A stretch of 59,131 bases of DNA from a virus: positions 1-59,131 of the IMG/VR virus record IMGVR_UViG_3300035698_018276; one strand, given 5' to 3'. Below, in pieces: positions 15,981-23,381 of this stretch. The position numbers and the translations under genes were made by a program. Positions within the stretch are counted from its first letter, which is position 1. Each line of letters opens with the position of its first letter. The notes beneath the pieces are model-generated. The model was not told the DNA's origin, did no database searches, and worked only from the letters and a program-made list of their open reading frames with translations.

Positions 15981-16659
15981 CCCGCGAAACCCCGCGATAA
16001 AGTGGGGCCAGGTCGATGAAATCGCCGACCGGGTTTTGATCGTTGCCGCCGGGCCATCGGCTGGCCAATTACAGCGCGGCTTTATCTCGGATGCTCATAG
16101 ATCTGGCGCGTTTATCATTGCCGTAAACGCCGCGATTGCGCGGGTCGATACTGCCGACCTGGTTTTCACGGTTGATTTTGATGACAGAACCCGGGGCCTG
16201 TATATGAACGCGCCACACCGTATCAAGAAAGTGGCCGCCGTTCCCGGCAATATCGGCACCCCAGGGGCCCGGTTAAGCCACCACAGGACGCCGCCACCGG
16301 CTGGCATGACCTATTTGCTAAGGCTTGAGGGCGACGGTCCCTTGGGCTCAGAATATGGGCTGAGTGACAATCCTGAAGTGATCCATACCGGAAACTCGGT
16401 GTGGGGCGCTCTTGGCTACGCCTGGCTTATGGGAGCCCAGAAAATTGCCATCATCGGGCTCGACGGAACGAACCGACCGGGCTGGCCTGATATGCACCAT
16501 CCTCGGGACTTTTCCCACTTGCCCGCTTTGTTTGCCAGCGCCATGCCGCAAATCATAGACCGCGGTATTCGTGTTATAAATGGAAATCCGAAAAGCAAAA
16601 TTGTGTGCTTTGAAACTCGGACGCCGCTCGATACCATTGACTGGATTAGTAAGGCGTGA
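15952..16659 (+). CDS. MptE/DUF115-like protein, second copy
   Basis: 235 aa. VLIVAAGPSAGQLQRG (about residues 28-43) parallels CIAGGPSVS in the 11731 gene, and AQKIAIIGLDGTNRPGW with an acidic-His cluster repeats the C-terminal signature. Together they bracket the glycan cassette. It starts within the sulfotransferase gene. It is probably a Maf-like transferase or an activating enzyme; substrate unknown. Confidence 0.7.
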   Translation: MTSNSSDINSPRNPAIKWGQVDEIADRVLIVAAGPSAGQLQRGFISDAHRSGAFIIAVNAAIARVDTADLVFTVDFDDRTRGLYMNAPHRIKKVAAVPGNIGTPGARLSHHRTPPPAGMTYLLRLEGDGPLGSEYGLSDNPEVIHTGNSVWGALGYAWLMGAQKIAIIGLDGTNRPGWPDMHHPRDFSHLPALFASAMPQIIDRGIRVINGNPKSKIVCFETRTPLDTIDWISKA

Positions 16660-16661
16660 TT

Positions 16662-16677
16662 TGTTTCACGTGAAACG
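16662..16677. promoter_or_regulatory. parS: parS-like site (chromosomal ParB binding consensus)
   Basis: TGTTTCACGTGAAACG matches 15 of 16 positions of the conserved bacterial chromosomal parS (TGTTTCACGTGAAACA). The inner 14 bases form a perfect palindrome. It lies in the 32-nt gap between the glycan cassette and the head-tail connector gene. The only ParB-like protein seen in the window is of the nuclease/methylase-linked type, so the reader, if any, is probably the host ParB. Confidence 0.8.
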
Positions 16678-16691
16678 AAAGGATAGTTTTA

Positions 16692-17363
16692 ATGTCGCTT
16701 AACCGCACCGTCGACCCAACAATAAACCCGGTTACTCAAGCGGAAATCTGGGCCCATCTACGAGTGCCGCTTACCGGCAGCCCATTAGCGCCAGCCGACT
16801 CAGCTTATATCGACACGATTGTCTCGGGCATTGTTGGTCTTATTGATGGTGCCGACGGCTGGCTTGGCCGGGCGCTCGTAAAACAAACCTGGGAACTGCG
16901 GCTTGATGGGTTCCCCGGCCATCGAAATCCCGAGCGCGGGTATCAGGGCCCATACTTTGCCGCCGATATGATCCGTCTGCCATTGCCGCCCTTGCAATCG
17001 GTTACGTCAATTGCCTACATCGACAGCGACGGCAATTCTCAAATAATGTCGAGTGCGCTTTACACCGTCGATACATACAACGCACCGGGCCTGATTGTTC
17101 CCATTTTCGGGGAAAAATGGCCCACGACTCGGCGGCAAATCAATGCGGTCACAATCACTTTCGTTGCGGGCTATCCCGGCGACGGCGCGAGTCCCGAGGC
17201 CGGGCTTGCCGATAATGTTCCGGACCCCATCAAGGCCGCTATAAAGTTGTTGGTGGGCCACTATTACGACCACCGCGAGGAAGTCCAGCCGGTCGAAATG
17301 TTTGAGTTGCCGCAAGGCGTACACGCGTTGCTTTCATCGTTTCAAATTCACTCATTTTCCTGA
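16692..17363 (+). CDS. Head-tail connector (gp6-like)
   Basis: 223 aa. It carries the pattern of phage gp6-like connectors: TQAEIWAHLRVP, helix, DSAYIDTIVSGIVGLIDGADGWLGRALV, central beta region, then VPDPIKAAIKLLVGHYYDHREEV. It binds below the portal to form the neck. The RBS AAAGGA follows the parS-like site. Confidence 0.9.
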   Translation: MSLNRTVDPTINPVTQAEIWAHLRVPLTGSPLAPADSAYIDTIVSGIVGLIDGADGWLGRALVKQTWELRLDGFPGHRNPERGYQGPYFAADMIRLPLPPLQSVTSIAYIDSDGNSQIMSSALYTVDTYNAPGLIVPIFGEKWPTTRRQINAVTITFVAGYPGDGASPEAGLADNVPDPIKAAIKLLVGHYYDHREEVQPVEMFELPQGVHALLSSFQIHSFS

Positions 17364-17379
17364 TTGGGAGTAACGATCG

Positions 17380-17712
17380 ATGCAAGCCGGAAAGATGAAC
17401 AGGCGCATCACTATTCAAAGTAAGTCGCAAATCAAGGACGCCACCGGGCAGCCGGTCGATACTTGGGCGACTTTTGCAACAATCTGGGCCGAGCGAAAGG
17501 ATGTGCGCGGGACTGAGCGCCACGAGGCAAACCAAGAACTGGCCAAGCGGGTGGCGACGTTTCGATTTCGCTGGCTTGGCGGCGTTGATGAAGAAATGCG
17601 GATTGTCGATGATAATTCGACATACGAAATCACCGGCATTGCCGACGATGAATTAAAGGGCTGGATGGAAATAACCGGCGCGGCCCAAAACCCAGCAGCA
17701 AGCGGGGCATAA
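17380..17712 (+). CDS. Head closure / head-tail adaptor protein
   Basis: 110 aa with the usual opening of this family (KMNRRITIQSKSQIKDATGQ) and TWATFATIWAERKDVRGTE, as in SPP1 gp16-like stoppers. It is a small beta barrel that closes the portal channel. RBS GGGAG. The stop overlaps the following gene start region (TAAATG). Confidence 0.88.
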   Translation: MQAGKMNRRITIQSKSQIKDATGQPVDTWATFATIWAERKDVRGTERHEANQELAKRVATFRFRWLGGVDEEMRIVDDNSTYEITGIADDELKGWMEITGAAQNPAASGA

Positions 17713-18102
17713 ATGTCTTTAGAAACCGAAATATATGCGCGGCTGATTGCCGACGTCACGGTGAACGGTTTGATTGCTGGCCGATTAACGCCGACGATTT
17801 TGCCGCAAGACACCGCGTACCCGGCCTCGACTTATCAAAGAATATCCGGGGCCCGGGTTCATAATCTTGGCGGTCGAGCAAATCGGGAAATTCCCCGCGT
17901 TCAAATATCGTCCTACGCCGACACCTATCTTGAGTGCCGGACGCTGGCCAATGCGATCAATGCGTCCCTTGATGGCTTTAACGGGACTCTGGCCACGCTC
18001 AAGGCAAGCATCAAGACAGAAAATGAGATTGAGGACTACGACGGCACCATTCGAAAGTATCGAATTATTCAGGATTTCCGCTCAAGCAACCAGGAACTTT
18101 GA
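17713..18102 (+). CDS. Tail completion/neck protein (DUF3168)
   Basis: 129 aa. SLETEIYARLIADVTVNGLIAGRL, YPASTYQRISG and the ending DYDGTIRKYRIIQDFRS match the DUF3168 group, which joins tail to neck. Its 3' end converges with the small regulator on the other strand, overlapping by 34 nt. After it, the rightward structural series is interrupted by a leftward operon. Confidence 0.87.
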   Translation: MSLETEIYARLIADVTVNGLIAGRLTPTILPQDTAYPASTYQRISGARVHNLGGRANREIPRVQISSYADTYLECRTLANAINASLDGFNGTLATLKASIKTENEIEDYDGTIRKYRIIQDFRSSNQEL

Positions 18103-18302
18103 CCGTCCTTTTTGATCAACAGCATTAATTTTATGGCGACGACCACCGGGCTGGGTATGTCTTTCCCGCCGGTTTCCCAGCGCCGCACGGATCGCGGGTG
18201 TACGGCGCGAGAAACGCCGTCCGGGTCGGATAGGGCCTTGGTCATTTGATTGATGGAAAGCCCCAAGTGCTTGCGGGCGGCTCGCATTTCAAAGGGTGTC
18301 AT
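18069..18302 (-). CDS. Small helix-turn-helix regulator
   Basis: 77 aa. MTPFEMRAARKHLGLS, then QMTKAL and HPRSVRRWETGGKDIPSPV is a Cro/C1-type helix-turn-helix with an Arg-rich recognition helix. It is the last gene of the leftward operon and overlaps its predecessor by 4 nt. It might autoregulate this operon or govern the late tail genes. Confidence 0.78.
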   Translation of the reverse strand: MTPFEMRAARKHLGLSINQMTKALSDPDGVSRAVHPRSVRRWETGGKDIPSPVVVAIKLMLLIKKDGQSSWLLERKS

Positions 18303-19042
18303 TGTTTTGGTTCCTGTTCTGGCGAAGGCAACGCCAGCGGCGAGGCCCCGGTTGAGATAGCCCTGTCGACGTTTTTTTCTAGGTCGGCAAAAAAATCTAT
18401 GAGTTTAAGAATCATGCCGGACAGACCGTCGCGGCATGAGGCAAAAAAGTCCTCGCGCTCTTGGGACCACTCGATAACTCGCTGCCCCTTATCTTTTCGC
18501 ACCTCGATTCCTTGCAAGGGCTTATCCGGGCCCTCTTGGTGGTAATACTTTTCGTCGACCCGCCACGCCAGGCCATAGCTTAAACACAGCGCGGGGTTTC
18601 CTGAAAACATTATACCTGTCGGCCTTTCGTCTTGCTTTTCATTCATCGGATCAAAGTCCGAGCAGTTAGCCTCAAAACGCACAATGATCACCTTTACTTT
18701 TTTCTCGGCCCTAATTATTTGGACATACATATCAAGCATAAGTTTGAATTCGTCGTCCATTTCGAAGGCGCTGCCCGATGATAGAAAATGAGCGTGCGCG
18801 GTCTTTGGGGTCCGATGAATAAAGCCGCGCCGCCCGCCCTTTTGTTCCAAATATTTAGCCTCGGTCACGCTGCTGATATGCTCGGGCAAATAAATGTAGA
18901 ACCTATTGTCATCGCCCTTGAAGTAAATTTTAACGCTGGTTTCCTCGTATGATAAATCAGGCTGCGGTATATGAGCCTTAAATGACTTTACCTGTTGGCC
19001 TTTATTTTGCCGCCGAGGTTTGCCCCGATTCAAACTTGACAT
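18299..19042 (-). CDS. Hypothetical protein
   Basis: 247 aa, basic N-terminus (SSLNRGKPRRQNKG), then an alpha/beta region with IYFKGDDNRFYIYLP and a C-terminal helical part (GLSGMILKLIDFFADLEKNVD). RBS GGAG lies seven bases before the ATG, with one copy of the operon hairpin 20 nt upstream. No family recognised. Confidence 0.72.
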   Translation of the reverse strand: MSSLNRGKPRRQNKGQQVKSFKAHIPQPDLSYEETSVKIYFKGDDNRFYIYLPEHISSVTEAKYLEQKGGRRGFIHRTPKTAHAHFLSSGSAFEMDDEFKLMLDMYVQIIRAEKKVKVIIVRFEANCSDFDPMNEKQDERPTGIMFSGNPALCLSYGLAWRVDEKYYHQEGPDKPLQGIEVRKDKGQRVIEWSQEREDFFASCRDGLSGMILKLIDFFADLEKNVDRAISTGASPLALPSPEQEPKQ

Positions 19043-19062
19043 TGCAATTCTCCAAAAGCGGC

Positions 19063-19080
19063 CCGGGCACGATTGCCCGG
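19063..19080 (-). repeat. Operon hairpin repeat, copy 1
   Basis: CCGGGCA / TGCCCGG with loop CGAT, placed 20 nt before the start codon at 19042. It is the most divergent loop of the five copies but has the longest stem. Confidence 0.75.
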
Positions 19081-19099
19081 ACCTGATTTGATGGTGAGC

Positions 19100-19204
19100 C
19101 TATGAGGCAAGAGCCATGATTTGACCGGCCTTGCGTTCTAGTTCGACCCGCCTGTCTTGATGTGGAATGTCGCGGGCGTGCGAGGTTGCCGCCGTGGTTA
19201 CATC
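19100..19204 (-). other. In-frame continuation of the DUF932 gene beyond a TGA
   Basis: Past the TGA at 19205-19207 the same frame runs 34 more codons (DVTTAATSHARDIPHQDRR, then VELERKAGQIMALAS) to a TAG at 19100-19102. The text is family-like: DUF932 proteins usually read TLW-D-TTA at this point, so the TGA probably stands in place of a TGG Trp codon. It is a nonsense mutation or a readthrough stop. Confidence 0.75.
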
Positions 19205-20227
19205 TCACAAGGTTTCAATCGGGCGGCCTTCTTCGGCCATGTGCCGGTCCTTGAGATTGACCGCCATTTTTGCACCGAACCGTTCCGAAAGGAAAACATT
19301 TACATCGTCCAAGCGGCTCGCCCGGGCGTTCTCAATTGCCTCGACAACCGGCGCGGCGCTGGCTTTCGAGTACTCGAGTAAAATGGGCGTGATTTCTTCC
19401 AACCAGCGGTCGGGTGCGCCGCTTGAGTGGCGAATCCTTACTTCGTGGAATTGATCGACGCCCCAGACGATGCGGTTCATACAAACGTAATCGAACAGAA
19501 AGAAAGCGGCACCCAATGATTGCGAGCCGACTTCGCTGTTCCATACGAAAAATCCCCGGGTCAGGCTTCCGGTTTTGCCATCGCGCCGGTTGGGGATTTC
19601 AATGCGGTTGTTTTCATCGGCCAGAAAAACGAACATATCCCGGTCGGAGCCGTAGATTGTCGTATTTTCCTTGGTGACTTCAACCTCTTGGCCAAACTCG
19701 CCAGGCACCCGAAAATCGCCATTAATGCCGTCGCCGAATTTATTGACTAGGGCATCGCAAATGTCGCTATTCCAGACGCGGCCGTAATTTGGCCCGGTTG
19801 CGGCGCGGAGAGAAACCCCGGTGCCGCCCTCAAGGCCGTCGTTCTCGTTTCGCTCGGTCATTAAGATACCAATGTCCTCAACGTCGCGGTCGTATTTTAG
19901 ATTGTAATTGAGGCAATCGGCGGCGATAGGTGCGGGCAATTTCCGCAAATATCGGGCCGGGGCTTTTGCCAAAGCGGCGACCTGGCCGAAAGACCAGTGC
20001 GTCGGGTTTAGCAAATCAACCCCATCGGCTAAGGCGACCAGGCCCATGGCTTGGTCATCGCCAGCGGGTCTGAATTCTAAGCGCCGGTTTGAAATGGCCT
20101 TCGCCCGGCTGGCGTCACGAACCGTTTGCATGTGCATTTGAATATCCAAAAGATTCACGAACCGTTCATCGTTTGGGCGGCTTGACCATTGCCGCGATGC
20201 TTGGGTCAAAATTGTATTTTCTAACAT
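19205..20227 (-). CDS. DUF932 phage/plasmid-like protein, ended early by TGA
   Basis: 340 aa to the TGA, 375 with the in-frame extension. Family features are the N-terminal SNRRLEFRPAGDDQAMGLVALADG, WSFGQVAALAKAPARYLRKLP and FLFDYVCMNRIVWGVDQFHEVRIRHSS. DUF932 proteins are widespread on phages and plasmids and have no firmly known function. RBS CAGGAG is eight bases from the ATG, with hairpin copy 2 upstream. The last block, with the conserved IPHQDRR helix, lies beyond the stop. Confidence 0.88.
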   Translation of the reverse strand: MLENTILTQASRQWSSRPNDERFVNLLDIQMHMQTVRDASRAKAISNRRLEFRPAGDDQAMGLVALADGVDLLNPTHWSFGQVAALAKAPARYLRKLPAPIAADCLNYNLKYDRDVEDIGILMTERNENDGLEGGTGVSLRAATGPNYGRVWNSDICDALVNKFGDGINGDFRVPGEFGQEVEVTKENTTIYGSDRDMFVFLADENNRIEIPNRRDGKTGSLTRGFFVWNSEVGSQSLGAAFFLFDYVCMNRIVWGVDQFHEVRIRHSSGAPDRWLEEITPILLEYSKASAAPVVEAIENARASRLDDVNVFLSERFGAKMAVNLKDRHMAEEGRPIETL

Positions 20228-20246
20228 TGACGTTACTCCTGATTAT

Positions 20247-20264
20247 CCGGGCACCATTACCCGG
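20247..20264 (-). repeat. Operon hairpin repeat, copy 2
   Basis: CCGGG / CCCGG stem with loop CACCATTA, 19 nt before the DUF932 start. It is a variant of the GGGCATCATTGCCC element and is followed (towards 20330) by further GC-rich inverted repeats shared with the other intergenic gaps. Confidence 0.7.
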
Positions 20265-20334
20265 GCAACCCCTTACCCCGGCCATCGCTTGCGCGACTCC
20301 GGGGCTCGGGGCCTAATGGCCAAAGCTGGGAAAA

Positions 20335-20637
20335 TTACCCGGCTTTTAGCAAAACGCCGTGGGAAATATTTTCGGCGACTTCATCATCCCGAAAATTGAT
20401 ATAAAAGAAGCCGTCTTGGTCGTCCGAGTAAGCGAAGCAATTAACGTTAGTCGATTCATTAATGCCCTTTTCGATGGCCCTGGCGGTTTCCATAGTCCGG
20501 CACTTAGTGCAAATTATCAGCGTTTTGGTTTTCTGATTGACGCCGATTTTCGCAAATTCAGCGGAGATGCCGCTGGCGATTGCCTCGTTATCGGTGAGAA
20601 TCATGGGGCCAGTTTTCGCGTTCAATATCATAAACAT
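20335..20637 (-). CDS. Hypothetical protein
   Basis: 100 aa. Two Cys in LIICTKCRTMETARAIEKG, then CFAYSDDQDGFFYINF. A small mixed alpha/beta protein without a recognised family. AAGGA lies six bases before the first ATG; a second ATG two codons on is also possible. Hairpin copy 3 stands 22 nt upstream. Confidence 0.7.
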   Translation of the reverse strand: MFMILNAKTGPMILTDNEAIASGISAEFAKIGVNQKTKTLIICTKCRTMETARAIEKGINESTNVNCFAYSDDQDGFFYINFRDDEVAENISHGVLLKAG

Positions 20638-20655
20638 ATCAAGTCCTTTTCAGCT

Positions 20656-20678
20656 TGCCGGGCATCATTGCCCTGGCA
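20656..20678 (-). repeat. Operon hairpin repeat, copy 3
   Basis: The core GGGCATCATTGCCC (20660-20673) is flanked by TGCC and GGCA that extend the stem. It lies 22 nt before the start at 20637. The gap also holds a GGCCTTTAGGCCCGGGAGCC-type inverted repeat. Confidence 0.8.
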
Positions 20679-20737
20679 CCCGAAAGGCCCGGCGAGTATT
20701 TCCGGGCTCCCGGGCCTAAAGGCCAAATGTTGAGGCT

Positions 20738-21286
20738 CTATCCCATATCAGCGTGCGGGCAATCTCGCGTGTCCTCGGCACCCGGGCCGTCATCGTCTGG
20801 GGCGTCGGCCTTTTTAATTGCGGCGCTCAAGATATTGACGGCGGCGTTTATTTTGTAGGCGTCCGTCGCGGCTGCCTCGGCCAAGTTGGCCAGGGCGTCC
20901 CGGGCGGCGTCGAGTAAATCAGGGCCCGCCCTTTCGACTCGGTGCTGTATTTCTAGGAGCCTTTCTTCTTCGTCCTCGTCGGCCCGCTCGGCTTTCAAAA
21001 CCGCCAGCCGCCGTTTGTAAAGATTGTGCTTGATGGCAAATGAGCGGGCGTCCCGAACCATTTGGCTGTTGCATTGGGCCGTTTGGTCAAGCTGGCGGGT
21101 ATTAAAATATCCGGGCTCGTGCATTTTTATGCCCTGAAGTGAATTTTTGTAAAGCGGGCCGGTCCCGGTCATGGTGCTTGGGCTTACCCAAATGTGAAAG
21201 CGCACCCCAGCGGATTCCCAGCAAAGGGCAACAGAAGTGTCGCTGATTGAGGTAAATTGAACCGATATGTTTTGTATTAAATTCAT
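20738..21286 (-). CDS. Hypothetical protein with C-terminal coiled coil
   Basis: 182 aa from ATG 21286 (GGAG seven bases upstream). The N-terminal half is beta-rich (QNISVQFTSISDTSVALCWESAG), mentions of SPSTMTGTGPLYKN follow, and the second half is charged helix (LKAERADEDEEERLLEIQHRV). The upstream hairpin contains an ATG ATG in frame with this gene, so a slightly longer product (MMPANKLENK added) is possible. No family recognised. Confidence 0.7.
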   Translation of the reverse strand: MNLIQNISVQFTSISDTSVALCWESAGVRFHIWVSPSTMTGTGPLYKNSLQGIKMHEPGYFNTRQLDQTAQCNSQMVRDARSFAIKHNLYKRRLAVLKAERADEDEEERLLEIQHRVERAGPDLLDAARDALANLAEAAATDAYKINAAVNILSAAIKKADAPDDDGPGAEDTRDCPHADMG

Positions 21287-21307
21287 TTTATTCTCCAGTT
21301 TGTTGGC

Positions 21308-21321
21308 GGGCATCATTGCCC
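21308..21321 (-). repeat. Operon hairpin repeat, copy 4
   Basis: Exact GGGCATCATTGCCC, 21 nt before the start at 21286. On the sense (minus) strand the loop reads AATGATG. Confidence 0.8.
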
Positions 21322-21384
21322 TGTACGGCCTCGGCCCGGCCACCCTTTTGAGGGCTCCGGGCGCGGGGCGCGATTGGCGGGGCG

Positions 21385-21909
21385 CTACATTGCGATAGTG
21401 CGATACTCGCCCTTCGTGAAAGCCTCGGCTGGGCATTCGATTTCGTAATACTCGCCCTCGCGGCGGCGGGTGTTTGAATGGCCACAAAGGCGCGATGTTT
21501 CCGAGCCCTCGATAATCCAGCCCTTAACCTTGAGCCAGCCAGCGGCAACGCGATGGGCGCGGTAATCATCATCGACGCCATTTTTGAAATTGGTCGGCTG
21601 ATAATCGGCGGGCAAAGATACCGGCGCGGATTCGACAACCAAGATTTTGACGAAGCCATAAGGCTCGGCGGTATGCGTAAAAGTTTTGCTCGGAACCCGG
21701 CGCTTGGCATTATGAATTATGAAAGTGGCCAAATCGTCGGCGAGGACCGCCCGGTCGGGCATGATTTCGAAGCCGATGGTTTGGTGCAATTCATCTTGCG
21801 CGGCATCGTCGCCTAGGTGATCAATGGAATCCAGCGTCGAGGCAATCACGCCAATTTCGCCGGGGGTGAGAGTTTCGAGATATTTGAGGGTGGCTTCAAT
21901 GTTTTGCAT
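21385..21909 (-). CDS. Hypothetical protein, first gene of the hairpin operon
   Basis: 174 aa from ATG 21909, with GGAG eight bases upstream; the longer frame runs back through the hairpin and is rejected. A helical N-terminus (QNIEATLKYLETLTPGEIGVIASTLDSI) is followed by an alpha/beta body (YGFVKILVVESAPVSLPADY; AAGWLKVKGWIIEGSE). No family recognised. It is the promoter-proximal gene of the leftward operon. Confidence 0.7.
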   Translation of the reverse strand: MQNIEATLKYLETLTPGEIGVIASTLDSIDHLGDDAAQDELHQTIGFEIMPDRAVLADDLATFIIHNAKRRVPSKTFTHTAEPYGFVKILVVESAPVSLPADYQPTNFKNGVDDDYRAHRVAAGWLKVKGWIIEGSETSRLCGHSNTRRREGEYYEIECPAEAFTKGEYRTIAM

Positions 21910-21929
21910 TTTCAATCTCCAATTAGAGC

Positions 21930-21943
21930 GGGCATCATTGCCC
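21930..21943 (-). repeat. Operon hairpin repeat, copy 5
   Basis: Exact GGGCATCATTGCCC, 20 nt before the start at 21909. Its ATG ATG opens a short frame (MMPALIGD) that ends just before the gene start. Confidence 0.8.
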
Positions 21944-22172
21944 TTGAAACAATTGAAGAATAGGCCATTTCCGGCCCTGAAGGCAATCCGATACCGCAAA
22001 AAAGGCCGGTTTTATTCGGCGGTATTCAAGGGGTTACAGCCGGGTAAAAATTATTTATTGTGCTAATTTGTCGGGTTCTCAGGAACCGGGCTTTTCGAGG
22101 GCCGCCCTGGGCGGCTGATTTGGGTAGGCCCAGCCATGTGGCTGGCCAATCTTTTGCAAAGGACACCTTACT
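21944..22172. promoter_or_regulatory. Divergent intergenic region with several stem-loops
   Basis: This 229-nt gap separates the leftward operon from the rightward tail genes. It holds GGTTC-TCAG-GAACC (22074-22087), a GCCGCCC/GGGCGGC palindrome (about 22101-22115) and CCAGCC-ATGT-GGCTGG (22130-22145), plus an AT-rich stretch at 22046-22070 that could carry promoter elements. No clean -35/-10 pair could be fixed on either strand. Confidence 0.5.
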
Positions 22173-22589
22173 ATGACGACCTATGTTGCCGATGGCACAA
22201 CGATTGGGCGAGGCGATGGTGCCTCACCCGAAGTTTATACGACGATTCCCCAGGTTTCAACAATCACGCCGGTTGGACAAGACCGTAGCCTGATTGATGT
22301 TACCAACTTGGGTTCAAGCGCCCGCGAATATAAAAAGGCGATCAAGGACGGCCAGGAAATCCAACTTAACATTCAATATGATCCGGACGATACGGTTCAC
22401 GCTGGTTTAAGAACCGACTTGAATGCCGAGGCGGCCCGCAATTTCCGGGTCACGTTGCCGGACAGTCCGGCGCAAACTATTACATTCGCGGGCCATGTTA
22501 CGAATTGGTCTATTACCAACATCGAAATTGATCAAGTTGTCACGCTTGAGGTAACAATCAAGCCGACCGGCGACCTGACTTTCGCTTAA
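22173..22589 (+). CDS. Major tail tube protein
   Basis: 138 aa. The tail-tube pattern is DGTTIGRGDGASPEVYTTIPQVSTITP, DVTNLGSSAREYKKAIKDG, then AGHVTNWSITNIEIDQVVTLEVTIKPTG, as in siphophage tube proteins. RBS AAAGGA. Located directly before the chaperone genes, as expected. It polymerises into the tail tube around the tape measure. Confidence 0.92.
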   Translation: MTTYVADGTTIGRGDGASPEVYTTIPQVSTITPVGQDRSLIDVTNLGSSAREYKKAIKDGQEIQLNIQYDPDDTVHAGLRTDLNAEAARNFRVTLPDSPAQTITFAGHVTNWSITNIEIDQVVTLEVTIKPTGDLTFA

Positions 22590-22617
22590 TTAAAATCAGA
22601 TAAGAAAGGGACGAAAA

Positions 22618-23019
22618 ATGAGTGAGAACAAAGGGCCGGAAAAGGCCCCAGAAAAGACCTCGGATAAAGAACCGGAAGATCTGTTCAAAAAGTCCGAGTC
22701 TGTTTTTGCCGACCAAGAATTAATTCTTTCTGAAATCGGCATGACAGTAATAATCAAGCCGCTGAGTGAAGCCCGGGCCATCAAAATGCGGCCCGCTTTC
22801 ACGGACGACCCCGGCGACGGTACAGCGCCGGTCGTTGATCAAGACAGAATGATCGACGCGTTTATCAAGGCTTGCATTTATTACGAGGATGGGCGGCCAT
22901 TGGTTGACGATAAAAAGAACCGAGACCTTGAGGCTTTGCCGTCCGTCATTTACCAAAGGCTTGCATCGGCTGTGTTGCGGGCAAACGGCTACTCGGAAGA
23001 AACCACAGCGGGAAACTAA
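22618..23019 (+). CDS. Tail assembly chaperone, short form (gpG-like)
   Basis: 133 aa. A disordered charged N-terminus (SENKGPEKAPEKTSDKEPED) is followed by a domain with EIGMTVIIKPLSEARAIKM and a helical end (ALPSVIYQRLASAVLRANG). It terminates at TAA immediately after a GGGAAAC slippery heptamer. It coats the tape measure during tail assembly together with the frameshifted form. RBS AAAGGGACG. Confidence 0.9.
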   Translation: MSENKGPEKAPEKTSDKEPEDLFKKSESVFADQELILSEIGMTVIIKPLSEARAIKMRPAFTDDPGDGTAPVVDQDRMIDAFIKACIYYEDGRPLVDDKKNRDLEALPSVIYQRLASAVLRANGYSEETTAGN

Positions 23020-23381
23020 CCCGCGACCATCGGCGGCGGTTCCTGTATCGCCTGGCGCTTGCGCTTGGCGGTCGGACCGTAGCTGAATTGGAGCGTGAGA
23101 TTTCGCCCGGCGAGGTTGATGCGTGGATGGATTATTCGACGCTTGAGCCGTTTGGCGATTGGGGAGCCTGGCAAAGAACCGCGATGCTTTGTTCGATACT
23201 TGCCAATGCAAACCGCGACCCGAAAAAGAGGGCCGCTTACACACCCCATGATTTCATGCCTGGTGCGGGGAACCGAGAAACAGCGATGCCGAGTAGCCAA
23301 CTAAAAAACGGTCTGTTGTCTACATTTGCTGGGCGGTTCATCGACACCGATGGTCGCAGATTAGAGGATGATACAGAATGA
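22618..23381 (+). CDS. Tail assembly chaperone, -1 frameshift fusion (gpGT-like)
   Basis: A -1 slip at 23010-23016 joins the 133 codons of the short form to a second frame (23016-23381) encoding LTRDHRRRFLYRLALALGG, AELEREISPGEVDAWMDY and NRDPKKRAAYTPHDFMPG, giving about 254 aa. The T-part matches the second half of tail chaperones in alphaproteobacterial phages and has no ribosome site of its own. The fusion recruits tail tube subunits to the tape measure. Confidence 0.88.
23010..23016 (+). promoter_or_regulatory. Programmed -1 frameshift slippery site GGGAAAC
   Basis: In the zero frame the bases read G GGA AAC with the TAA stop immediately next. Slipping back one base re-pairs as GGG AAA. 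This is the X-XXY-YYZ form, like the GGGAAAG of lambda G/T. A GC-rich stretch follows and could form a stimulatory stem. Confidence 0.9.

Noticed and set aside
19002-19208. Separate basic 68-aa gene
   Set aside because: It is another frame of the DUF932 extension and hairpin region; the in-frame continuation explains the sequence better.
19100-20227. Alternative genetic code with TGA as Trp
   Set aside because: Several genes in the window (for example RuvC-like and small membrane genes) end in TGA, so TGA is a normal stop.
18246-21999. Many rightward open frames opposite the leftward hairpin operon
   Set aside because: They are Arg/Pro/Ser-rich translations of the complementary strand, lack ribosome sites, and the leftward frames have family matches and good start signals.
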